Positions 1 to 5,979 of a DNA stretch of 7,352 nt are shown here, piece by piece (position 1 is the first letter of the stretch; every line of letters starts with the position of its first letter). The position numbers and the translations under genes were made by a program. The notes below the pieces were generated by a model. It was not told the origin of the DNA. It ran no database searches and saw only the letters and a program-made list of their open reading frames with translations. Origin of the DNA: Xanthobacteraceae bacterium (GTDB taxonomy: Bacteria > Pseudomonadota > Alphaproteobacteria > Rhizobiales > Xanthobacteraceae); NCBI GenBank assembly GCA_030044035.1, contig JASHWN010000602.1, forward strand, positions 1 through 7,352. Reading direction: 5' to 3'.

Positions 1-488
1 CCAACGAGGCGGCGCTCAAAATGCTCGGCGAGATCGGCACCGTCGACCGCATCCCCGAATACATCAAGCGCTCGAAAGACCCGAAGGATTCCTTCCGCTT
101 GATGGGTTTTGGCCATCGCGTCTACAAGAACTACGATCCGCGCGCGAAAATCATGCAGAAGACCTGCTACGAGGTCCTCAACGAGCTCGGCATCAAGGAC
201 CCGCTCCTTGACGTCGCCATGGAGCTCGAAAAGATCGCGCTGCACGACGACTATTTCATCACCAAGAAGCTCTATCCCAACGTCGACTTCTATTCCGGCA
301 TCACGCTGCGCGCCATGGGCTTCCCCACCACCATGTTCACCGTGCTGTTCGCGCTCGCCCGTACCGTCGGCTGGATCGCGCAGTGGAAGGAAATGATCGA
401 GGATCCGCACCAAAAACTCGGCCGGCCGCGCCAGCTCTATACCGGCGCGGCGCGACGCGATTATCAGCCGATGTCGAAGCGGCGCTGA
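1..488 (+). CDS. gltA: Citrate synthase, C-terminal part (5' truncated by window edge)
   Basis: Type II citrate synthase condenses oxaloacetate and acetyl-CoA to citrate in the cytoplasmic TCA cycle. The visible 161 residues are read from base 3 and run to TGA at 486-488; the gene starts outside the window. The segment opens with NEAALKML, which in the family follows directly after the first catalytic His (outside the window). Visible active-site elements are [13 protein letters not shown], with His at visible residue 38 (E. coli His305 equivalent), and NVDFYSGI, with Asp at residue 95 (Asp362 equivalent). The His-Asp spacing of 57 residues matches E. coli. The end, [14 protein letters not shown] followed by a short basic tail, is typical of proteobacterial GltA, so the 3' end looks intact. 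The gene converges on the minus-strand lpx operon and shares a hairpin with it. Identity is nearly certain; nothing about its promoter is visible. Confidence 0.97.
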   Translation, partial: NEAALKMLGEIGTVDRIPEYIKRSKDPKDSFRLMGFGHRVYKNYDPRAKIMQKTCYEVLNELGIKDPLLDVAMELEKIALHDDYFITKKLYPNVDFYSGITLRAMGFPTTMFTVLFALARTVGWIAQWKEMIEDPHQKLGRPRQLYTGAARRDYQPMSKRR

Positions 489-493
489 TTTGG

Positions 494-546
494 GCGAATA
501 GCGAGTGGCGAATGGTTATCTTCCCATTCGCTATTCGCCATTTCGC
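494..546. terminator. Candidate bidirectional terminator hairpin between gltA and the lpx operon
   Basis: Bases 501-515 pair with 524-538 without interruption (two G-U wobbles in the + strand RNA) around an 8-base loop (516-523). After one A/C mismatch the stem continues with 497-499/540-542, then 494-496/544-546 past a one-base bulge, giving about 21 pairs. The hairpin sits exactly between two convergent genes and the inverted repeat can fold in either transcript. There is no strong T-tract after the stem on either strand, so intrinsic termination is inferred. It could also act mainly as an mRNA 3'-end stabiliser. Confidence 0.45.
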
Positions 547-553
547 TATTCGC
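494..553. repeat. Palindromic array of TATTCGC/CATTCGC-type heptamers between convergent genes
   Basis: The right half is four near-identical units: CATTCGC (525-531), TATTCGC (532-538), CATTTCGC with one extra T (539-546) and TATTCGC (547-553). The left half holds three units in the opposite orientation: GCGAATA (494-500), GCGAGTG (501-507) and GCGAATG (508-514). The halves face each other across a short spacer, so the array is both a short tandem repeat and an inverted repeat. It begins 6 bases after the gltA stop and runs into the 3' end of the KAS III gene, whose TAG stop (546-548) lies at the junction of two units. I recall similar TTCGC-type heptamer runs between genes in Bradyrhizobium-like genomes, but this is not checked. 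Confidence 0.8.
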
Positions 554-1580
554 GCTTGCCGTCATACGCCCAGGTCAAATAAATTCCGCCCCACGTGAAA
601 CCGCCGCCGAATGCGGCCATGAGCAGGCGGTCGCCGGCTTTCAGTCTGGGCTCGTAATCCCACAGACACAGCGGGATGGTGGCGGCGGTGGTGTTGCCGT
701 ATTTGTGGATCGTCACCATGACGCGCTCGGCCGGCAGCTTCAGGCGCTCGGCGGTGGCCTCGATGATCCGCTTGTTGGCCTGGTGCGGCACCAGCCAGTC
801 GATGTCCTCGCTCAACAGCCGATTGCGCTTCATCAGCGCCATGGCGACCTCGGCCATGCGGGCGATGGCGAATTTGTAGACCGAAGCGCCCTCCTGATGC
901 ACGTAGTGCAGCCGCTTGGCCACGGTCTCGGCGGTCGGCGGCATACGGCTGCCGCCGGCCTTTTGGTGCAGATGCGGCATGCCCGAGCCATCCGAGCACA
1001 ACAGCGCGTCGATGATGCCGTAGCGCCGGCTCGGCTCGACCAGCACCGCGCCGGCGCCGTCGCCGAACAGAACGCAGGTGGCGCGATCGGTGTAATCGAT
1101 GATCGCCGACATCTTGTCGGCGCCGACCACAACGATCTTGCGGTACCGCCCGCCGGCGATGAACTGCGCCGCGATGGTGAGCGCATAGACGAAGCCGGAG
1201 CAGGCCGCCTGCACGTCGAAACTGCCGACGTTGCGGATGCCGACCATGTCGCAAATCAGATTGGCGGTCGACGGAAACACGAAATCGGGAGTCGTCGTCG
1301 CGCAGATGAGGAGATCTACTTGGCTGGCCGCGGTGGCGGTCTTCGCCAACAGGCCGCGCACCGCCTGCGCGCCCATATGCGAGGTGCCGAGCCCGGCGCC
1401 GGTCAGAATGCGGCGCTCCTTGATGCCGGTCCGCGCGACGATCCACTGATCGCTGGTGTCGACCATTTGCGCAAGCTTGGCGTTGGTCAGCACGTCCGGC
1501 GGCACATAGCCGTGGACGCCGGTAATCGCGGCGCGCCGCGGCTGCGGCGGCTTGCGGGGCGTTTTGCTGGCTTTGCTCAC
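546..1580 (-). CDS. Beta-ketoacyl-ACP synthase III (FabH-like), last gene of the lpx operon
   Basis: A 344-residue thiolase-fold condensing enzyme. KAS III enzymes join an acyl-CoA to malonyl-ACP, the first condensation of fatty acid synthesis. The Cys-His-Asn triad is complete: Cys127 in FDVQAACSGF, His266 in VPHQAN and Asn296 in KYGNTTAA. The GDGAGAV motif (173-179) and C-terminal FGGGFTWG (324-331) are also present. The start is GTG at 1578-1580, overlapping the lpxB stop as GTGA, with AAAGG upstream; the first ~16 residues are a basic, proline-rich extension before the usual AITGVHGYVP opening. Several stretches (ITGVHGYVP, SIIDYTDRATC-like, KAGGSR, PLCLWDYE, final WAYDG) resemble Bacteroidota FabH as I remember it, rather than alphaproteobacterial FabH. 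A housekeeping fabH is expected elsewhere (plsX-fabH). Its place suggests a role in supplying lipid A acyl chains, which is inference. A KAS III-like enzyme of secondary metabolism is possible but less likely given the FabH motifs. Confidence 0.92.
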   Translation of the reverse strand: MSKASKTPRKPPQPRRAAITGVHGYVPPDVLTNAKLAQMVDTSDQWIVARTGIKERRILTGAGLGTSHMGAQAVRGLLAKTATAASQVDLLICATTTPDFVFPSTANLICDMVGIRNVGSFDVQAACSGFVYALTIAAQFIAGGRYRKIVVVGADKMSAIIDYTDRATCVLFGDGAGAVLVEPSRRYGIIDALLCSDGSGMPHLHQKAGGSRMPPTAETVAKRLHYVHQEGASVYKFAIARMAEVAMALMKRNRLLSEDIDWLVPHQANKRIIEATAERLKLPAERVMVTIHKYGNTTAATIPLCLWDYEPRLKAGDRLLMAAFGGGFTWGGIYLTWAYDGKRE

Positions 1581-2791
1581 GCGGCGGCCTTTGCGTGCGC
1601 CCGGCCGCGCCGCGCCAAATCAACGACGATGGCGGCGGCTTGGCTGCTCGGCGCCATTTTGCCAACACCCATGATCGCATCGAGCCCGGCGAACGCTTCG
1701 ATCTGCCGCCGCCGCGCCGGCGTGTCGGCGATCAATGGCGTTAGCGCATCCGCGAGCTTTTCCGGCGTGCAGTCACGCTGCAGCAATTCAGGAACGATTT
1801 TTTGGCCGATCACGAGGTTAGCGAGAATGATGCTGAACAATTCCGGCAGCCGGGCGAGCCGGGCGACGGCCCACTCGATGGCGGGTATGCGATAGGCGGC
1901 GACAGTCGGAACGCCGGCGAGCGCCAGTTCGAGCGTCACGGTGCCGGAGGCGGCGAGCGCCGCGCGCGCTTGACGAAACTGCGCCCACTTCTCCGCCGGA
2001 TCGACCACGATGCGCGGCTGCACCGGCCAACTGGCGACGCCCTCGCGCACCCGCGCCAAAAGATGCGGCGTGGTCGGCAGCACAAGGTCCATTGGACCAA
2101 TCCGCGCCGCGACTTGGCCCATCGCCGCGCCGAAGATCGCGAGCAGCCGGCGAATTTCGCTGGAGCGGCTTCCCGGCAACACCAGCACGAGCGGCGGATC
2201 GGCCTGCCGCCGCTGCATCTCGGCGGCGTTCGGCCGCAGCTCCACCAGGCGTTCGATCAGCGGATGGCCGACATAGACGCATGCTGGCCCGCCAAGCCGC
2301 AGGTGCGCGGCCGGCTCGAATGGCAGGATCGCCAGCACGCAATCGACGTAGCGGCGCATGGCGCGGGCCCGCCATGGCCGCCATGCCCACACCGTCGGTG
2401 AGACATAGTCGATGATCGGAATCGACGGCGCATGGCGCCGCACGCGGCGCGCCACGCGGTGGGTGAAATCCGGACTGTCGACGATGACAAGCGCGTCGGG
2501 ACGTGCCGCGATCACCGCGTCGGCGGTCTCGCGGATGCGGCGCAAGATCATCGGCAGGCGGCGCGGAATGGCGGTGACGCCGATGATCGACAGGTCGTCG
2601 ATCGGAAATGGGCTTTTGATGCCGGCCGCCGCCATGGCGCGTCCGCCGACGCCGGAAAGTTTCAAGGCCCCGCCTTCGCGCTCGGTGAGCGCGCGCGCCA
2701 ACGCCGCACCCAAGGCGTCGCCGGATTCCTCGGCTGCGATCAGCGCGATCGCGAGCGGGCGCAGCGGCCGCGGTTGCGGTGCGTGCATCAT
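1577..2791 (-). CDS. lpxB: Lipid-A-disaccharide synthase LpxB
   Basis: LpxB (glycosyltransferase family 19) joins lipid X to UDP-2,3-diacylglucosamine, releasing UDP and forming the beta-1,6 disaccharide of lipid A at the inner face of the cytoplasmic membrane. The 404-residue product has family signatures in order: AEESGDALGA (20-29), DSPDF (105-109), YVSPTVWAW (129-137), LPFEP (156-160), VGHPL (174-178), LPGSRSSEI (205-213) in the nucleotide-sugar half, SGTVTLELAL (282-291) and a PELLQ element (334-338). Length is normal. The start is ATG at 2789-2791 in an ATGA overlap with the lpxI stop, preceded by a purine-rich GGTGAGGG; a second ATG follows immediately. One small oddity is Ala in place of the usual first Gly of the (A)GExSGD loop. 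The stop overlaps the next gene as GTGA, indicating translational coupling to the KAS III gene. Confidence 0.97.
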   Translation of the reverse strand: MMHAPQPRPLRPLAIALIAAEESGDALGAALARALTEREGGALKLSGVGGRAMAAAGIKSPFPIDDLSIIGVTAIPRRLPMILRRIRETADAVIAARPDALVIVDSPDFTHRVARRVRRHAPSIPIIDYVSPTVWAWRPWRARAMRRYVDCVLAILPFEPAAHLRLGGPACVYVGHPLIERLVELRPNAAEMQRRQADPPLVLVLPGSRSSEIRRLLAIFGAAMGQVAARIGPMDLVLPTTPHLLARVREGVASWPVQPRIVVDPAEKWAQFRQARAALAASGTVTLELALAGVPTVAAYRIPAIEWAVARLARLPELFSIILANLVIGQKIVPELLQRDCTPEKLADALTPLIADTPARRRQIEAFAGLDAIMGVGKMAPSSQAAAIVVDLARRGRAHAKAAA

Positions 2792-3714
2792 CGCGTCCGG
2801 CCCTCACCCCCGTCTCCGGCTACGCCGACGAGAAATAGTCCGGCGCGGTCAGCTGCGGCGATCATTTCGGCTGGCTCGGCGATGATCGCGCTGCCGGCCG
2901 CAACCGCAATGCCGCCAAGTCCGGCCCGCGCGGCGTTGGCGACCGTTTGCGGACCGATCGCCGGGAGATCGAAGCGGCGGTCCTGGCCGGGCTTTGGCGC
3001 CTTGACCAGCACGCCGATGCCGGGAGCGGTGGTGACGCGGCGCTGGGCTCGCAGCTCGACCAGACGATTGAGCATGTTGTCGGTGCCCTCGCTCGCCTCG
3101 ACCGCGAGCACGTGATTGTGCGCGACCACGGCAGCCTGGCCGACGTCAAAGGGACCGAGCGCAGCGATCATTTGCAGAGCGCGCGCGATGTCGGCGCGGT
3201 CGCGCGCCGAGGGTTGATGGCGGCCGAGCACGCCTTCCGGCACGACGATTTCGGGAGCAATTTCGGCGACGCTGATGATGCGAACGCCTTCTTCTTCGAG
3301 CAGACGCGCAACTCCCGACAGCAGGCGATCATCGCCGCCGTGAAATGCGCGCACGATGCGGGGCATCAGCCGAATGGTGTGCCAGTCGAGACGGATTTTG
3401 ATGATCGGCGGCCGCAGCAGCGCGCCGATGAACAGGCCCTCGCGGCATTGTTCGGCGCGTGCCAGACGCAGGAAGCGCCCGGCCTGGCCGAGCGCAATCC
3501 AATGATGGGCGTGGCGCTCGACCACTTTGGGATCGGCCCAGCCGCGGATCGCAAACATCACCGGCCGCAAGCCGCGCCGCGCGATGGCGCCGGCAACGGC
3601 TCCCGGCAAGGTGCCGCCGCCGCAGATCAATGCGATCGAATGCCCGATCGAGGGCCCGCCTCGCGACGAACTCGCGACGAGTTGCAGATCAGACGGCATT
3701 GTCGCGCCGGTCAT
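2788..3714 (-). CDS. lpxI: UDP-2,3-diacylglucosamine diphosphatase LpxI
   Basis: LpxI (DUF1009 family) hydrolyses UDP-2,3-diacylglucosamine to lipid X and UMP, feeding LpxB. It replaces the unrelated LpxH in alphaproteobacteria. The 308-residue product shows ALICGGGTLP near the N terminus, GGDDRLL (126-132), EASEGTDNML (206-215) and KAPKPGQDRRFDLPAIG (238-254). Asp249 in RFDLP matches, by alignment from memory, the active-site Asp225 of Caulobacter LpxI. The start is uncertain: the ATG at 3712-3714 gives a 26-base overlap with lpxA and about 24 extra N-terminal residues; the ATG at 3697-3699 (Met6) shortens the overlap to 11 bases. Neither has a convincing Shine-Dalgarno sequence. The stop overlaps lpxB as ATGA. 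The C terminus ends in a short Gly/Arg-rich tail after LFLVGVAGDGG. Identity is secure, only the start is open. Confidence 0.95.
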   Translation of the reverse strand: MTGATMPSDLQLVASSSRGGPSIGHSIALICGGGTLPGAVAGAIARRGLRPVMFAIRGWADPKVVERHAHHWIALGQAGRFLRLARAEQCREGLFIGALLRPPIIKIRLDWHTIRLMPRIVRAFHGGDDRLLSGVARLLEEEGVRIISVAEIAPEIVVPEGVLGRHQPSARDRADIARALQMIAALGPFDVGQAAVVAHNHVLAVEASEGTDNMLNRLVELRAQRRVTTAPGIGVLVKAPKPGQDRRFDLPAIGPQTVANAARAGLGGIAVAAGSAIIAEPAEMIAAADRAGLFLVGVAGDGGEGRTR

Positions 3715-4510
3715 GCGAATGCTGCTGCCGAGCCGGTTGGATCAAGGGGCGCTTGCCGTCTGCGCGAATGAACGCGATCACTTTTTCGACCAGCGGATCG
3801 GCGCCGAATTCTTTCGCGACTGCGTCGAGCCGATCGGCAAATACGCCGCCGGCCAGGAACAGCGCGCGATAGGCGCGGCGCAGCCGGTGCAGATCGGCCC
3901 GCGTTGCGCCACGGCGCGTCAGGCCGACCACATTCAACCCGACGAGATCGGCGATCTGGCCGCCTGACGCAAAGCCGAAAGGGATGAGGTCGCCCGAAGC
4001 GCCCGACAAGCCGGCGAGCATAGCGCCTTCGCCGATCCGCACGTGTTGATGAACCGCGGCCTGGCCGCCGAGAAACACGTTGTCGCCGATTGTAACGTGA
4101 CCGCCGATCACGGCGTTATTGGCGAAGGTGACGGAGTTGCCGACGCGGCAATCGTGGCCGACATGGGAGCCGACCATGAACAGGCAGCCCTCGCCGATTT
4201 GGGTGATGCCGCCGCCGTCCTCGGTCCCGGTATTCATGGTGACGCCTTCGCGCAGCTCGCAGCGCGGACCGATGACGAGCCGCGTCGCGCCGCCACGATA
4301 ATGCACCGATTGCGGCGGCGTGCCGAGCGAGGCGAACGGGTAGACCAAAGTGCCGGCACCGACCGTGGTCAGGCCCGTGACATGGACGTGGGCGATGAGC
4401 CGCACGCCGTCGCCAATCTCGACGCGCGGGCCGATTACGCAATACGGCCCGATCTCGACGCCCTCGCCTATGCGCGCGCCGTCGGCCACGCGCGCCGTCG
4501 GATCGATCAC
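3689..4510 (-). CDS. lpxA: Acyl-ACP--UDP-N-acetylglucosamine O-acyltransferase LpxA
   Basis: LpxA catalyses the first step of lipid A synthesis, moving a 3-hydroxyacyl chain from ACP to the 3-OH of UDP-GlcNAc. The 273-residue product is a left-handed beta-helix of hexapeptide repeats over roughly residues 1-185, followed by the helical C-terminal domain (NVVGLTRRG at 193-201, then [12 protein letters not shown]). The catalytic His is His119 in [10 protein letters not shown] (E. coli His125 equivalent). The acyl-chain ruler position (E. coli Gly173) is Gly167 here, which permits a long chain of about C14; this is inference from the E. coli enzyme. The start is GTG at 4508-4510, overlapping the fabZ stop as GTGA; the protein aligns with E. 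coli LpxA from the first residues (MIDxxA...), which supports it. The His- and Arg-rich last 13 residues lie beyond or within the overlap with lpxI. Confidence 0.97.
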   Translation of the reverse strand: MIDPTARVADGARIGEGVEIGPYCVIGPRVEIGDGVRLIAHVHVTGLTTVGAGTLVYPFASLGTPPQSVHYRGGATRLVIGPRCELREGVTMNTGTEDGGGITQIGEGCLFMVGSHVGHDCRVGNSVTFANNAVIGGHVTIGDNVFLGGQAAVHQHVRIGEGAMLAGLSGASGDLIPFGFASGGQIADLVGLNVVGLTRRGATRADLHRLRRAYRALFLAGGVFADRLDAVAKEFGADPLVEKVIAFIRADGKRPLIQPARQQHSHDRRDNAV

Positions 4511-4965
4511 GATCTGGCCCCGCCGAGCATCGCGCCGATGACCGCTTCGGCAATCAGGTCACCATCGACTTTGGCTTCGGCGCGATACCACCACATGTTG
4601 CCGCGCTGTGATTTTTTCTTGATGTGATATTCGATGCGGTCACCGGGCAATGCCGGCTTGCGAAACTTCGCCTGGTCGACGGTCAACAGGTACATCGCGC
4701 GCATTTCTTCTAATTTTACACGGCGCAACACGATGACGGCTCCGGTCTGCGCCATGCCCTCGAGCAGCAAGACGCCGGGCATCACCGGATAGTCGGGAAA
4801 ATGGCCGAGAAATTGCGGCTCGTTGATGGTGACGTTTTTGATGCCGACGGCGGATTCCTCGCCGCGAATGTCGATAACGCGGTCGACCATGACGAAGGGA
4901 TAGCGATGCGGCAAGAGCCGCAAAATCTCGCCGATCTCGGCGGCTTCGACCGTATCGGTGTTCAT
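4507..4965 (-). CDS. fabZ: 3-hydroxyacyl-ACP dehydratase FabZ
   Basis: FabZ dehydrates 3-hydroxyacyl-ACP to trans-2-enoyl-ACP in fatty acid elongation, drawing on the same 3-hydroxyacyl-ACP pool as LpxA and LpxD, which explains its place between their genes. The 152-residue hot-dog-fold protein has the family entry motif [12 protein letters not shown] (18-29) and the catalytic pair His55 in [11 protein letters not shown] and Glu69 in [20 protein letters not shown] follows as usual, and the length is typical. The start is ATG at 4963-4965, with GAGGA at 4972-4976 six bases upstream, the clearest ribosome binding site in the operon. It is also the only gene here not overlapping its upstream neighbour (18-base gap after lpxD), so it may initiate independently. 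The stop overlaps lpxA as GTGA. Confidence 0.97.
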   Translation of the reverse strand: MNTDTVEAAEIGEILRLLPHRYPFVMVDRVIDIRGEESAVGIKNVTINEPQFLGHFPDYPVMPGVLLLEGMAQTGAVIVLRRVKLEEMRAMYLLTVDQAKFRKPALPGDRIEYHIKKKSQRGNMWWYRAEAKVDGDLIAEAVIGAMLGGARS

Positions 4966-4983
4966 GGCCTGTCCTCGTTCGAC

Positions 4984-5979
4984 TTACGCCGATTTGCCGC
5001 CGGCGCGGCCCGCAACGTCCGCCTTGACGGTGTTTTGCCCGGCAATGACCGCGCCGTCGCCAATTGTCACGTCTGCGGCAATGCAGGCTCGGCTTCCCAT
5101 TATGACAAAATCTCCCGCCGTCACGCCAGCTTCCAGTCCGGCCTGCGCCGCGATCAGGCAATGGCGGCCGATGCCGACATCGTGCGCGATCTGCACGAGA
5201 CTGCCGATCGCGGTGCCCTCGCCGATCACGGTGTCCCGGATGGAACCGCGGTCGATGGTGGAGTTGGCGCCGACTTCTACGCCGTCCTGGATGATGACGC
5301 GTCGGGTTTGCGGGATTTTGCGATGCCGGCCGGCGTCAGGCAGAAGGCCGGACCCGGCCTCGCCGATTCGTACGCCGGAATGGATCGTGACGCGATCGCC
5401 GATCAGGGCGTGCACAATGGTCGCGCCGGGGCCGACCGCACAGTGCCGGCCAATGCGCACGTCGGGACCGATGGCTGCGCCGGCGCCGATCACGGTGCCG
5501 GCACCGATCTCAGCGCGCGGTCCGATCACGGCCAGCGGATCGATGATGACGCCGGCCTCGATCCGCGCGCTGGCGTGCACTTGGGCGCCGGCGGCGCGGC
5601 CGCTGGCCTCGAACAGCGAGGACGGACACAGCGCGTCGGCAAACAGCGCGCGCGCCACCGTCACAAAGGCGCGGTACGGCTCTGCGGTGACGAGCGCGGC
5701 GAGGCCGGCCGGCGCCGATGAGGCAAGCCGCGGCAAGACGAAACAGGCGCCGGCATGGGTGGCCGCCAGTTCATGCCGATGCGCCGCCGCGTCGATGAAG
5801 CAAATATCGGCCGAGCCAGCGTCATCGAGCGCGGCGATGTTGCGGATGCGCCGCTCGCGCAGCTCTTGCCGCGGCAGTTGCGCCCCGGTCAGGTCGATGA
5901 TCGCCGCGACCGTCAACTCCGCGCGTGGCCGCACGGCGGCCGGGTATGTGTCCGCCGCTGGCGAAGCCGATGGCCGCAT
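4984..5979 (-). CDS. lpxD: UDP-3-O-acylglucosamine N-acyltransferase LpxD (short C terminus)
   Basis: LpxD adds the second 3-hydroxyacyl chain, N-linked, to UDP-3-O-acylglucosamine with acyl-ACP as donor. I start it at ATG 5977-5979, where TGATG joins the bamA stop, giving 331 residues; an ATG at 6030 would add 17 residues inside bamA and is unlikely. The N-terminal nucleotide-binding domain includes LTVAAIIDLTGA (22-33) and ICFIDAA; hexapeptide repeats begin around residue 130. Catalytic-region motifs are TIDRG (241-245) and QIAHDVGIG with His266 (E. coli His239 equivalent; spacing to IDRG is identical). The protein ends at GGKSA, where the family usually has GG/SG-x-P-A followed by a helical tail of about 30 residues with a conserved Trp-Arg. 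That tail is absent, and fabZ begins 18 bases later, so no frameshift hides it. Probably functional, but donor recognition may differ. Confidence 0.95.
   Translation of the reverse strand: MRPSASPAADTYPAAVRPRAELTVAAIIDLTGAQLPRQELRERRIRNIAALDDAGSADICFIDAAAHRHELAATHAGACFVLPRLASSAPAGLAALVTAEPYRAFVTVARALFADALCPSSLFEASGRAAGAQVHASARIEAGVIIDPLAVIGPRAEIGAGTVIGAGAAIGPDVRIGRHCAVGPGATIVHALIGDRVTIHSGVRIGEAGSGLLPDAGRHRKIPQTRRVIIQDGVEVGANSTIDRGSIRDTVIGEGTAIGSLVQIAHDVGIGRHCLIAAQAGLEAGVTAGDFVIMGSRACIAADVTIGDGAVIAGQNTVKADVAGRAGGKSA

Noticed and set aside
705..1895. A 396-codon open frame on the + strand opposite the KAS III and lpxB genes
   Set aside because: It crosses two unrelated well-supported genes, is rich in His/Arg/Asp/Ala/Gly and shows no motif, as expected of a complementary-strand shadow.
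1818..2807. A 329-codon minus-strand frame overlapping lpxB
   Set aside because: It lies in a different frame of the same strand, is Arg/Ala-dominated, and the LpxB frame carries all family motifs.
4640..5161. A frameshift that would restore the missing LpxD tail
   Set aside because: The alternative minus-strand frame across the lpxD stop reads an Arg-rich sequence without the Trp-Arg helix motif and runs through fabZ, so no hidden tail is present.
5000..5560. Repetitive look of the lpxD and lpxA DNA (ATCGG/GCCGAT-rich) as a possible DNA repeat
   Set aside because: The periodicity comes from hexapeptide repeats of the left-handed beta-helix in the proteins and is not an exact nucleotide repeat.
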